Below are positions 8,604 to 17,106 of a stretch of DNA of 64,000 nt, piece by piece; position 1 is the first letter of the stretch; every line of letters begins with the position of its first letter. Source of the stretch: Cupriavidus cauae (GTDB taxonomy: Bacteria; Pseudomonadota; Gammaproteobacteria; Burkholderiales; Burkholderiaceae); NCBI RefSeq assembly GCF_008632125.1, contig NZ_VWRN01000016.1, forward strand, positions 62,001 through 126,000, in the 5' to 3' direction. The notes beneath the pieces are model-generated. The model was not told where the DNA came from. It made no database searches and saw only the letters and a list, made by a program, of their open reading frames with translations. Both the position numbers and the translations under genes were made by a program.

Positions 8604-10087
8604 CATTCGACGCCCGGAAACCGCATGTCCTCGTACCTGACGAAGCGCGTCTTGCGCGTCCAGCGGTAGCCCAGCCAGATCGCCAGGAAGATCGGAATGC
8701 CGATATAGGTGGCGGCCACCGACCACCAGTCGATATTGCCGCTGAGGAAGGCCTGGAAGTTCTGCCCCAGCGCGATCACCAGGCACAGCACGAACGCGAA
8801 GATCGGGCCGTACGGGAAGAAGGGCGAGCGGTACGGCAGCCGCGACAGGTCCAGGCCCCGCCGGGTCCAGCCCTTGCGGAAGCGGTAGTGGCTGATGGCG
8901 ATGCCCAGCCATGCGATGAAGCCCGTCATGCCGGACAGGCTCAGCAGCCACAGATAGACCGTCTTGCTCTCGAACAGCGAGGTCAGGAAGCACAGCGCGC
9001 CGACCGCGGTGGTGGCCAGCAGCGCGGGCATCGGCACGCCGTTGCGCGTCAGCCGGGCGAACACTCGCGGCGCGCGGCCCTCGGTGGCGAGGTTGTAGAG
9101 CATCCGCGTCGACGCATACATGCCCGAATTGCCGGCCGACAGCACCGCGGTCAGGATCACCGCGTTCATCAGCCCGGCGGCGAAGGCCAGCCCGGCATTG
9201 CGGAACACCAGCGTGAACGGGCTGACGCCGATGGTCTGCACATCGCTCTTGAGCAGGCTCGGATCGGTATAGGGAATCAGCACGCCGATCACCGCGATCG
9301 CCAGCACATAGAACAGCAGGATGCGCCAGAACACCTGCCGCACCGCGCGCGGGATATTGCGCGCCGGATCGGCCGATTCGCCGGCGGCGACGCCGATCAG
9401 CTCGGTGCCCTGGAACGAGAAGCCGGCGATCATCGCCACGCCGATCATCGCGGGCAGCCCACCGACGAAGGGCGCATCGCCCAGCGTCAGGTTGGCCAGG
9501 CTCGCCGGCACGTCGCCGCGCAGGATGCCGAAGATCATCAGCGTGCCGATCGCGATGAACGCGATCACGGTCACCACCTTGACCAGCGAGCACCAGTATT
9601 CGGCCTCGCCGAAGCCGCGCACCGAGATCGCGTTGAGCCCGAACATCAGCGCCAGGAACAGCGCGCTCCACAGAATGCCCGGCGTGTCGGGGAACCAGTA
9701 CTGCATCACCAGCTGCGCTGCGGCCAGCTCCACCGCGATCGTCACCGCCCAGTTGTACCAGTAGTTCCAGCCGAGCGCGAAGCCGAAGCCCTCCTCGACA
9801 TACATCGAGCCGTAGGTCGAGAACGAGCCGGCCACCGGCATATAGGCGGCCAGTTCGCCCAGGCTGGTCATCAGGAAATAGACCATCGCGCCGATCAGCA
9901 GGTAGGCGGCGAGCGCCCCGCCCGGGCCGGCCTGGGCAATGGTCGCGCCGGAGGCGACGAACAGTCCCGTGCCGATCGAGCCGCCGATGGCGATCATGCT
10001 CAGATGGCGGGCCCGCAGCTTGCGCTGCAAGGTCGGACGCGCGGTGTCGGCGGCCGCCGCGGCGCGCGTGTCTTGGGAAGCGGTCAT
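8603..10087 (-). CDS. lysP: lysine-specific amino acid permease, LysP-like
   Basis: Proton-coupled amino acid permease of the AAT/APC family, 494 aa with about 12 TM segments. The N-terminal motif MIAIGGSIGTGLFVASGA is the family signature. Long stretches match E. coli LysP as I remember it: IPYTDPSLLKSDVQ, SPFTLVFRNAGLAFAAGLMN, SAGNSGMYASTRMLYNLA and TGFIAWLGIAISHYRFRKGW. ATG at 10087 was chosen because family homology starts just after it; the frame stays open far upstream over the divergent channel gene, but that part shows no homology. Likely imports lysine. Substrate assignment is by similarity and could extend to other basic amino acids. Confidence 0.88.
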   Translation of the reverse strand: MTASQDTRAAAAADTARPTLQRKLRARHLSMIAIGGSIGTGLFVASGATIAQAGPGGALAAYLLIGAMVYFLMTSLGELAAYMPVAGSFSTYGSMYVEEGFGFALGWNYWYNWAVTIAVELAAAQLVMQYWFPDTPGILWSALFLALMFGLNAISVRGFGEAEYWCSLVKVVTVIAFIAIGTLMIFGILRGDVPASLANLTLGDAPFVGGLPAMIGVAMIAGFSFQGTELIGVAAGESADPARNIPRAVRQVFWRILLFYVLAIAVIGVLIPYTDPSLLKSDVQTIGVSPFTLVFRNAGLAFAAGLMNAVILTAVLSAGNSGMYASTRMLYNLATEGRAPRVFARLTRNGVPMPALLATTAVGALCFLTSLFESKTVYLWLLSLSGMTGFIAWLGIAISHYRFRKGWTRRGLDLSRLPYRSPFFPYGPIFAFVLCLVIALGQNFQAFLSGNIDWWSVAATYIGIPIFLAIWLGYRWTRKTRFVRYEDMRFPGVE

Positions 10088-10240
10088 GGTCAGGACAGGA
10101 AGGCCAGCAATGGGGCGGCATCCTATAAGAAAACCCGCCGGCGGGATAGACGGCGGGATACCCGGGCCGCCAACTCGGTAGAATCGTGGCTTCCCTGCCC
10201 GCGCGGCCGAGCGGCGCTGCGGCGCCGCGGTCCCGACACC

Positions 10241-11230
10241 ATGAAGCTGAATCTGGATTTCAACGACAGCATCCTGCTGCATATCGTGCTGAGCGTGCTC
10301 ATCGTTCTGGTGGGCGTGCTGCTGGTCAAGCTCAGCAACCGCTTCTTCGTCTCGCGCCAGCTCGCCGATCGCGACAACCTGCGCAGCTATCGCACCTGGA
10401 CCGTGGCCTCGCGCAACCTGATCGGCGCGGTGGTGTTCCTGCTGCTGCTCGGCATCTGGGTCTCCGAACTGAAGAGCGTCGCGATCTCGCTGGCCGCGTT
10501 TGCCGCCGCGCTGATGATCTCCGGCAAGGAGCTGGTGATGTGCTTCCTCGGCGCGTTCATGCGGATGCTGACGCGGCCGTTCCAGTTGGGGGACCTGGTG
10601 GAGATCGGCCAGTACGCCGGCGAGGTGATCGACATGGACGCGCTGACGACGACGCTGGTCGAGGTCGCGCCGACCCGGCAATTCACCGGCTTCACGGTGC
10701 AGGTGCCCAACAGCCTGCTGCTGACGGTGGCGGTGCGCAATCATTCGCAGGCGGGCAAATACACGCTGGACACCGTGCGCATTCCGCTGGCGGCGCAGTG
10801 CGACCCGGACCGCATCGAGGCGGAACTGCTCGACATCGCGCAGCAGGCCTGCGAGCCGTTTCTCGAGGCCGCGGGCCAGAGCCTGCGCCGCTATGGCGAC
10901 ACGCGCTTCCTGGACCTGTCGCAGTTCGCGCCGCGCGTGATGTTCGAACCGGTCGGCACCGACCGGCTCGACGCGATCGTGCGCTTCCCCGCGCCGGTGG
11001 GCGGGCGGCTGCCGGTGGCGCAGCAGATCATCCGGCGTTTCTATCGGCAGCGGATGAGCGACAGCAAGGAGGCCGGCGCCGATGCGGCCGCCGAGGCCGC
11101 CACGGAAGCCGACCAGCGCGAGGCCGCCGAGGACCGCGCGCGGATGGCCCGCGCCGGACGCCCTGGCACGGCCGGCGGCCCGGGCGCGCCGGACGCCAGC
11201 GGGCCGCCTGCCTCGTCGCCTGCCTTCTGA
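10241..11230 (+). CDS. small-conductance mechanosensitive channel (MscS family)
   Basis: Membrane channel of 329 aa that opens under membrane tension. TM1 (ILLHIVLSVLIVLVGVLLVK) and TM2 (LIGAVVFLLLLGIWV) precede the pore-lining helix region (VAISLAAFAAALMISGKELV) and the conserved beta-domain entry RPFQLGDLVEIGQYAGEVIDM. The pore helix is less Gly/Ala-patterned than in E. coli MscS. The last 60 residues are an acidic/Ala-rich low-complexity tail. It is transcribed away from lysP, sharing a 153-bp spacer that includes the GC-rich inverted sequence around 10135-10160. Confidence 0.88.
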   Translation: MKLNLDFNDSILLHIVLSVLIVLVGVLLVKLSNRFFVSRQLADRDNLRSYRTWTVASRNLIGAVVFLLLLGIWVSELKSVAISLAAFAAALMISGKELVMCFLGAFMRMLTRPFQLGDLVEIGQYAGEVIDMDALTTTLVEVAPTRQFTGFTVQVPNSLLLTVAVRNHSQAGKYTLDTVRIPLAAQCDPDRIEAELLDIAQQACEPFLEAAGQSLRRYGDTRFLDLSQFAPRVMFEPVGTDRLDAIVRFPAPVGGRLPVAQQIIRRFYRQRMSDSKEAGADAAAEAATEADQREAAEDRARMARAGRPGTAGGPGAPDASGPPASSPAF

Positions 11231-11275
11231 TTGCCTGCCCTGTAACGCGCCTGGCATACCGGCCCAGCTCGCGGC

Positions 11276-11335
11276 CCCGGTTCGCAGCCCGGTTCGCAGC
11301 CCGGTTCGCAGCCCGGTTCGCAGCCCGGCTTGCGG
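11276..11335. repeat. 12-bp tandem repeat downstream of mscS
   Basis: Four exact units of CCCGGTTCGCAG plus one degenerate unit lie in the 240-bp spacer between the channel gene and the Nudix/MBL gene. No promoter or gene is evident in the rest of that spacer. Confidence 0.88.
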
Positions 11336-11470
11336 CCGGTGACCGCACAGCGCTGCCGCTCCACTGGCGCAGTGCGCCATGACCGCCGCGACGCTTGCCC
11401 TTACACTAGGGCGATCCGATGACGGCCCGCGCCATGTCCGCGCGCCGCCCACCCGATCTGTTCGACCCGT

Positions 11471-13213
11471 ATGAATCCATCGAATCCCACTCCGGACGCC
11501 GCCGCTGGCGCCTCATCTGCCGCGCCAGCGAAGCGTCCGCGCGCTCCTTCGCTGCGCCACGCGGCCAGCGTGCTGGTGCTGCGCGACGGCGCCGACGGCA
11601 TGGAAGTGCTGCTGGTGCGCCGGCCCGAACGCCAGGACGACCGCAGCAGCGGCGCCTATGTGTTCCCCGGCGGCACGCTCGATCCGCAGGACAACCAGCT
11701 GCACGGCCTCTGCGAAGGGCTCGACGATGCCGCCGCCAGCGCGCGGCTGCGCCTGCCGGCCGGAGGGCTCGACTTCTACCTGTGCGCGGTGCGCGAATGC
11801 TGCGAGGAGGCCGGTCTGCTGTTCGCCTACCAGCGCGACGGCGAGATGGTCGCGCTCGAACGCTTCGACGACGCCCAGCTGGCCTGGCTGCGCGAGGCGG
11901 TCCGCTATGGCGGCCCGGGCATCGCCGAGGTCTGCCGCCGCTTCGATCTGCGGCTGGCGATGGACAGGATGGCCTATATCAGCCACTGGCTGACGCCGCC
12001 GGGCCTGCCCAAGCGTTTCGATACGCGCTTCTTCGTCGCGGTGCTGCCGCCGGGCCAGAGCGCGATGCACGACGGCATCGAGGCGGTCGATCATCGCTGG
12101 GTGCGCCCGGCCGAGGCGATCGCGCCGGACAGCGGCATGACGCTGGTCAACGTGACGCGGCGCATGCTGGCGTCGATCGCGCATTTCCCCACGGCGCAGG
12201 CCTGCTTCGACTACGCGCAGGGCCTGCGCGAGATCGCGCTGATCATGCCGCGGCTGGCCAATGGCCCCAAGGGCGTGCGCCCGGTGCAGCCGGACGAGCC
12301 GCCCTACGCGGAGATCGCGCGCATCGATCCGGACGGCGCCGGCCACGGCCGCTATGCGCTCGAACCTGGCGTGCCGGTGCGGCTGTCGGAACGCGTCTGG
12401 CGCGTGACCGCCGACAACGGCAACGCGATGACCGGGCCAGGTACCAACACCTACCTGGTCGGCGGCGGCAAGCGCAACGAATGGGCGGTGATCGATCCGG
12501 GCCCCGACGACGAGGCGCATCAGCGCGCGGTGCTGGCCGCCGCGCCGGGTCCGATCCGCTGGATCCTCGCCACGCATACGCATATCGATCATTCGCCGGG
12601 CGCGGTGCGGCTGCGCGAAGCGACCGGGGCCCAGGTGCTGGGGCGCATCGCAAACCGGCCCGAGCGGCAGGACCCGACCTTTGCGCCGGACCGCGTGCTC
12701 GAACACGGCGAGCGCATCGTGCTCGGCGACACGGATGTACCGGGCGACGCCATCACGCTGCGCGTGGTGCATACCCCGGGCCATGCGTCCAATCACCTGT
12801 GCTTCCTGCTCGAGGAAGAGAAGCTGCTGTTTACCGGCGACCACGTGATGCAGGGCTCGACCGTGGTGATCGGCCCGCCCGATGGCGACATGCGGGCCTA
12901 TCTGGCCTCGCTCGCCGCGCTGCTGGACGAGGATCTCGAATGGCTCGCGCCCGGCCATGGCTTCCTGATGCCGCGGCCGCGCGACGCGATCCGCCTGCTG
13001 ATGCGCCATCGGCAGCATCGCGAGGCCAAGGTCGTCAATGCGTTGCGCGAGCTCGGGCCGGCGCCGATCGAAACGCTGCTGCCGCGCGTCTACGACGACG
13101 TGCCGCCGCGCATGCTGCCGGTCGCGCAGCGCTCGCTGCTGGCGCACCTGCTGAAGCTGCAGGCCGATGGACAGGCGCAGGAAGCGCAGGGCGACTGGCG
13201 CATGCTGCAGTAG
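11471..13213 (+). CDS. Nudix hydrolase / metallo-beta-lactamase-fold hydrolase fusion
   Basis: One 580-aa protein joins two hydrolases. Residues about 25-290 form a Nudix domain of the NUDT7/NUDT19 kind: the box begins YVFPGGTLDPQDNQ, is split by an insertion of about 40 residues, then resumes RECCEEAGLLFA. Residues about 320-580 form an MBL domain with all metal ligands: THTHIDHSPGA (HxHxDH), TPGHASNHLC, FTGDHVMQGS and LAPGHGFLMPRP, followed by a LACTB2-type winged-helix tail. Relatives of the first half act on CoA or nucleotide pyrophosphates, and of the second on thioesters or RNA; a joint role in CoA-ester turnover is a guess. The N-terminal 25 residues are Ala/Pro-rich. Confidence 0.9.
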   Translation: MNPSNPTPDAAAGASSAAPAKRPRAPSLRHAASVLVLRDGADGMEVLLVRRPERQDDRSSGAYVFPGGTLDPQDNQLHGLCEGLDDAAASARLRLPAGGLDFYLCAVRECCEEAGLLFAYQRDGEMVALERFDDAQLAWLREAVRYGGPGIAEVCRRFDLRLAMDRMAYISHWLTPPGLPKRFDTRFFVAVLPPGQSAMHDGIEAVDHRWVRPAEAIAPDSGMTLVNVTRRMLASIAHFPTAQACFDYAQGLREIALIMPRLANGPKGVRPVQPDEPPYAEIARIDPDGAGHGRYALEPGVPVRLSERVWRVTADNGNAMTGPGTNTYLVGGGKRNEWAVIDPGPDDEAHQRAVLAAAPGPIRWILATHTHIDHSPGAVRLREATGAQVLGRIANRPERQDPTFAPDRVLEHGERIVLGDTDVPGDAITLRVVHTPGHASNHLCFLLEEEKLLFTGDHVMQGSTVVIGPPDGDMRAYLASLAALLDEDLEWLAPGHGFLMPRPRDAIRLLMRHRQHREAKVVNALRELGPAPIETLLPRVYDDVPPRMLPVAQRSLLAHLLKLQADGQAQEAQGDWRMLQ

Positions 13214-13221
13214 GCTTCGCT

Positions 13222-13276
<55 letters not shown>

Positions 13277-13377
13277 GAACCAGCGCTGGGACCCGGACCC
13301 GTCCCGGGCGATGCGCCGGCGGGCGCAACATCGCAGTGGATTTCCCGATAGCCCATCAAGCGGAACAAGGAGACACC

Positions 13378-14463
13378 ATGAAAGCTGCCGTGCTGCATCA
13401 GCCCAGGACCCCGCTGGTCATCGAAGACCTCGCCATCGACAAGCCCGGCCCGCGCGAGGTGCTGGTCCGCACTGCGGCGGTCGGTGTCTGCCATTCGGAC
13501 CTGCATTTTCTCGACGGCGCCTACCCGTTTCCGATGCCGGTGGTGCTGGGCCACGAAGCGGCCGGGGTGGTCGAGCAGGTCGGCGCCGAAGTGCGCACGG
13601 TCAAGCCCGGCGATCATGTGATCACCTGCCTGTCGGCCTATTGCGGCCACTGCGAACACTGCCTGAGCGGGCATCTGTCGCTGTGCGTCGCGCCCGATAC
13701 GCGCCGCCGTGACGACGAGCCGCCGCGGCTGCGCGCCGCCGGCGCGGCGATGAACCAGTTCCTGAACCTGTCGGCCTTCGCCGAACAGATGCTGATCCAC
13801 GAGCATGCGCTGGTGGCGATCCGGCGCGACATGCCGCTGGATCGCGCCGCACTGATCGGCTGCGCGGTGACGACCGGCTTCGGCGCGGTCACGCATACGG
13901 CCGGCGTGCGGCCGGGCGAGACCGTCGCGGTGATCGGCTGCGGCGGCATTGGCCTGGCCACCATCAACGGCGCCGCGCTGGCGGGCGCGGGCCGCATCAT
14001 CGCGATCGACCGGCTGCCCGGCAAGCTGGAGCTGGCGCGGCGCTTCGGCGCCACCGATGTGGTCGACGCCAGCGCGGCCGATCCGGTCGACGCGGTGCGC
14101 ACGCTGACCGGCGGCGGCGTCCATCACGCCTTCGAGGCGATCGGGCTGAAGGCCACGGCCGAGCAGGCGTTCGCCATGCTGCGCCGGGGCGGGGCCGCCA
14201 CCGTGATCGGCATGCTGCCGCCGGGCGTCAAGGTCGAGCTCAAGGGCACCGACTTCCTCGCCGAAAAGCGCATCCAGGGCTCGATGATGGGCTCGAACCG
14301 CTTCCCGATCGACATGCCTCGCCTGGTGGACTTCTATCTGTCGGGCCGGCTGGAGCTCGATGCGCTGATCGCGCAGCGGCTGCCGCTCGAGCGCATCAAC
14401 GAGGCCTTCGACGAGCTGCGGCGCGGCGAGCTGGCGCGCTCGGTGATCCTGTTCGAGCATTAG
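13378..14463 (+). CDS. zinc-dependent alcohol dehydrogenase
   Basis: Medium-chain, NAD(H)-dependent alcohol dehydrogenase of 361 aa, class III-like. Catalytic zinc ligands are visible at Cys38 (GVCHSD) and His59-Glu60 (GHEAAGVV). The structural zinc lobe has Cys89, Cys92, Cys95 and Cys103 in C-x2-C-x2-C-x7-C spacing. The Rossmann motif is VIGCGGIGLATING. ATG at 13378 is preceded by AAGGAG at ideal spacing. A LysR gene follows 94 bp later on the same strand. Substrate unknown; related enzymes oxidise primary alcohols, and some use an exogenous acceptor. Confidence 0.9.
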   Translation: MKAAVLHQPRTPLVIEDLAIDKPGPREVLVRTAAVGVCHSDLHFLDGAYPFPMPVVLGHEAAGVVEQVGAEVRTVKPGDHVITCLSAYCGHCEHCLSGHLSLCVAPDTRRRDDEPPRLRAAGAAMNQFLNLSAFAEQMLIHEHALVAIRRDMPLDRAALIGCAVTTGFGAVTHTAGVRPGETVAVIGCGGIGLATINGAALAGAGRIIAIDRLPGKLELARRFGATDVVDASAADPVDAVRTLTGGGVHHAFEAIGLKATAEQAFAMLRRGGAATVIGMLPPGVKVELKGTDFLAEKRIQGSMMGSNRFPIDMPRLVDFYLSGRLELDALIAQRLPLERINEAFDELRRGELARSVILFEH

Positions 14464-14557
14464 TCCGGCCGCGGCAGAGCGCCGGACCTGCGATGCCGCC
14501 CGCGCTGTGGGAAAATCCCGCTCGCGCGCCGCATCTCAGGCGCCGGCGAACGGGACG

Positions 14558-15583
14558 ATGAAGACGATCGAATGGAAGGATTGGGAAATCTTCTGCCGCG
14601 TGGTCGAGGCAGGCACCTTCACGCATGGGGCCGAACTGGCCGAGGTGCCGAAGTCATCCGCGAGCGCGGCGATCGCCCGGCTTGAAGCGCAGCTCGGCGG
14701 ACGGCTGTTCGAGCGCAACACGCGCCGCGTGCGCGTGACCGAGCAGGGCCAGCGGCTGTACGAACGCGTCGCGCCGCATTTCGCCGCCTTGCGCGAGATC
14801 AGCGCCGAGGCCGCCTCGGCCAGCGAACAGGTCAGCGGCACGCTGCGGATCGCCACCCCGTACGAGGTCGGCTCGCAGCATCTGGCCCCGAGCCTGTCGC
14901 GTCTTCTGTCGCTGCATCCGAACCTGAAGGTGCAGATCGACGTCACCTGGGACCAGCCGGACCTGCTCAAGCACGGCTACGACCTGGCCTTCGTGATGAC
15001 CAACACCACGCTGCACGACAGCTCGTTCGCCAGCAAGCGCGTGGTGCTGGTCGAGCGCGCTTTCTATGCCGCGCCATCGCTGATCCAGGCGCGCGGGCTG
15101 CCGCGCTCGCCCAGCGATCTGAACGGCTGGCCCGTGATCGGCAACGCCGACGATCGGCGCTGGGAGTTCGTGCAGGACGGCGCCGAGGTGGCCGTGCTGC
15201 CGGTCGACCCGCGCATTCGCACGCACAACGCGGAGATCCGGCTGAAGGCCGCCACCGACGGGTTGGGCGTCGCGCGCCTGTCGCCGAAGTTCGTCGACGA
15301 GCAGGTGCGCCAGGGCCAGCTGGTGCGCGTGCTGCCCGCCTATGCGTCGTCGCCGCTGAAGGTCTACGTGCTGATGCCCGCGCGCAAGCTGATGCCTGCC
15401 GCGGTGCGGGCGCTGCTCGATGTGATGGAGCACACGGTGGGGGCCGCGGCGCCGGCGCGAGGAGTGCGGCGGGCGGGGAAGGCGGAGGCGAAGGGCGATA
15501 CCAAGGGCGATATCAAGGCCGACCCCAAGGCCGACCCCAAGGCCGATATCAGGTCCGACACCAAGGCCGATATCAAGGCTTGA
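14558..15583 (+). CDS. LysR-family transcriptional regulator with charged repeat tail
   Basis: DNA-binding regulator of 341 aa. The N-terminal winged helix reads WEIFCRVVEAGTFTHGAEL ... SAAIARLEAQLGGRLFERNT, followed by the periplasmic-binding-like effector domain (GTLRIATPYEVGSQ onward), the CrgA-like subgroup. The last 30 residues are a low-complexity run of (K-x-D/A) blocks such as KADPKADPKAD, coded by imperfect 12-bp repeats at about 15490-15580, outside the normal family fold. ATG 14558 begins the homology; an upstream in-frame ATG (14507) would add 17 unrelated residues. It may control the alcohol dehydrogenase gene before it. Confidence 0.88.
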   Translation: MKTIEWKDWEIFCRVVEAGTFTHGAELAEVPKSSASAAIARLEAQLGGRLFERNTRRVRVTEQGQRLYERVAPHFAALREISAEAASASEQVSGTLRIATPYEVGSQHLAPSLSRLLSLHPNLKVQIDVTWDQPDLLKHGYDLAFVMTNTTLHDSSFASKRVVLVERAFYAAPSLIQARGLPRSPSDLNGWPVIGNADDRRWEFVQDGAEVAVLPVDPRIRTHNAEIRLKAATDGLGVARLSPKFVDEQVRQGQLVRVLPAYASSPLKVYVLMPARKLMPAAVRALLDVMEHTVGAAAPARGVRRAGKAEAKGDTKGDIKADPKADPKADIRSDTKADIKA

Positions 15584-15603
15584 TGCGGCCGCGGCCGCTG
15601 CGC

Positions 15604-16107
15604 TCAGAACGACTGGTCGCCGGTCCTTAGCTCGATGCCCAGCGTTTCGCCGATCGCCAGGATCTCGTCATCGTCCTCGGCGCGCGCGATCCAGCCCGCG
15701 TAGACGCCGGAGCCGATCTCCCAGTGCCATAGCGTGATGCCGGCCGCGCGCAGTTGCTCGTGCGCCTGCTCCATCAGTTCGGGCACGCTGGTGCTGCCCA
15801 GGAAGTCCTCGTCCTCGGGGTCGTCGACGCCCCAATCGAGCACCAGCGCCACGCGCGCCGCCAGCTGGTTCATGCAGTCGATAAAGGTGGCGGTGTCATT
15901 CTGTTCGACCTGGAAGCCCGCTTCCCAGTCCACCACGTCCTGCACCACCGACAGCAGTTCGGTGCCTTCCACCGTATCGTCGGCTTCCTCCAGCGCCTCG
16001 TCCAGCAGCGCCAACTGCTTCTCGACCATTGCGCCGTCGTCGAAATTGATCATGCCGAGCAGCCGTTCGACCGCCTGGCGCGACTCGTCGTCGATGACTC
16101 CATTCAC
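15604..16107 (-). CDS. acidic protein of unknown function, coupled to the ArsR gene
   Basis: I do not recognise this 167-aa soluble protein. It is strongly acidic (EEADDTVEGTELL, GVDDPEDEDFLG, RAEDDDEIL), has no signal peptide or TM helix, and contains Trp-rich spots (DVVDWEAGF, LWHWEIGSGVYAGW). The start is set by the GTG at 16107, which overlaps the ArsR stop as GTGA and has GGGAGGG upstream; the frame remains open 27 codons further but that part is coded by spacer-like repeats. Co-translation with the ArsR-type regulator suggests a functional link. It is probably conserved in relatives, judging from its even composition and good start. Confidence 0.75.
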   Translation of the reverse strand: MNGVIDDESRQAVERLLGMINFDDGAMVEKQLALLDEALEEADDTVEGTELLSVVQDVVDWEAGFQVEQNDTATFIDCMNQLAARVALVLDWGVDDPEDEDFLGSTSVPELMEQAHEQLRAAGITLWHWEIGSGVYAGWIARAEDDDEILAIGETLGIELRTGDQSF

Positions 16108-16925
16108 GGCTTGCCCTCCCGCTTCCCATGCAAAACATCCAGTGTGCCGGACCGCCGTCCACTGTGTCGGTCCGCTGTGCCGGTCCACTGCGTCGGTTCA
16201 CCGCGTTGATCCGCCGTGCCGACCCAGCGGCCAACCTGATTCGCCAGTTGCCCGATTTCCCGCATCCCGCGTGGCGTCACCCGCAGCGCGCGCGACGATG
16301 GCGTGCGCTCGACCCAGCGCTGTTGCAGCATCGCGTCCAGCAAGGCCGCGCCCAGCGCGCCGCCCAGGTGCGGCTTGCGCTCGCTCCAGTCGGGACAGGT
16401 GCAGGCAAATTGCCTGCGCTTGCGGCGTGCGCCGTCCAGATCCACGCCGAGCTGCGCCATGCCGTGCGCGCCGTGCTCGGACAATTCCACCGCGCTGTCC
16501 CGCACGAGGATCCATCCCGAATCGGTCATGCGCGCGAACAGGTCGACCGCCAGTTCGCCTGCCAGATGGTCGTAGCAGGTCCGCGCGTGGCGCAGCGTCG
16601 CCGGGGCGGTGCGCGAGGGCGGCACCGCACGCAGGCGGGGCGGGCGGCTTGCCAGCGAGGCAGCGGCCAGCGCCTCGATGGCCACGCCGATCTCGGGCGC
16701 GGCCAGCCGGTAGTAGCGATTGCGGCCATGCGTCTCGACCGCCAGCAGGCCGCCCTCGGCGAGCCGGGCCAGATGGCCGCTGGTCGACGAGGCCGACAGC
16801 CCCGCGATCAGCCCCAGCTCGCCGGCCGGTCTCGCGCTGCCGTCCATCAACGCCCACAGCATCGCGGCGCGGCCCGGGTCGGCCAGCAGGCCGGCCAACT
16901 GACTGATGCTGGGAGCGTATTCCAT
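16104..16925 (-). CDS. ArsR/SmtB-type winged-helix regulator with long C-terminal domain
   Basis: DNA-binding protein of 273 aa. The N-terminal 85 residues are a helix-turn-helix domain (LADPGRAAMLWALMDGSARP; LSASSTSGHLARLAEGGLLA; HGRNRYYRLA). No ArsR-type ELCVCDL metal site is present at the usual place. The C-terminal half contains Cys/His residues (RHARTCYDHLAGELAVDL; FACTCPDWSERKPHLGG) that could bind a metal or haem. The final 40 residues (RWVGTADQRGEPTQWTGTAD...) are coded by CGGTCCACTG-type repeats and look like a recent read-through extension. Divergent from the P450 gene, it may repress it. Confidence 0.85.
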   Translation of the reverse strand: MEYAPSISQLAGLLADPGRAAMLWALMDGSARPAGELGLIAGLSASSTSGHLARLAEGGLLAVETHGRNRYYRLAAPEIGVAIEALAAASLASRPPRLRAVPPSRTAPATLRHARTCYDHLAGELAVDLFARMTDSGWILVRDSAVELSEHGAHGMAQLGVDLDGARRKRRQFACTCPDWSERKPHLGGALGAALLDAMLQQRWVERTPSSRALRVTPRGMREIGQLANQVGRWVGTADQRGEPTQWTGTADRHSGRRSGTLDVLHGKREGKP

Positions 16926-17001
16926 AGTTCATTCCACGGTGAAACAACGATCGCAGTATAGGCCGATACTTGCCGATATCAACCATGCCTTGTCGGCGGT
17001 C

Positions 17002-17073
17002 ATGCCGCGGCAATGTCGCGGCAATACCGCCGTAGCGCCGCCCCGATGCCGCGGCAATGCCGAGGTAATGCCG
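17002..17073. repeat. GCGGCAATGCCG-like degenerate repeats in the arsR/P450 spacer
   Basis: Several imperfect copies of ATGCCGCGGCAAT lie between the divergent ArsR and P450 genes. Each contains the palindrome GCCGCGGC or a variant. They could be either regulator sites or slippage repeats. Confidence 0.5.
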
Positions 17074-17106
17074 TCGCAACGCGGCCGTGAACCCCCTGTG
17101 ATCCCC

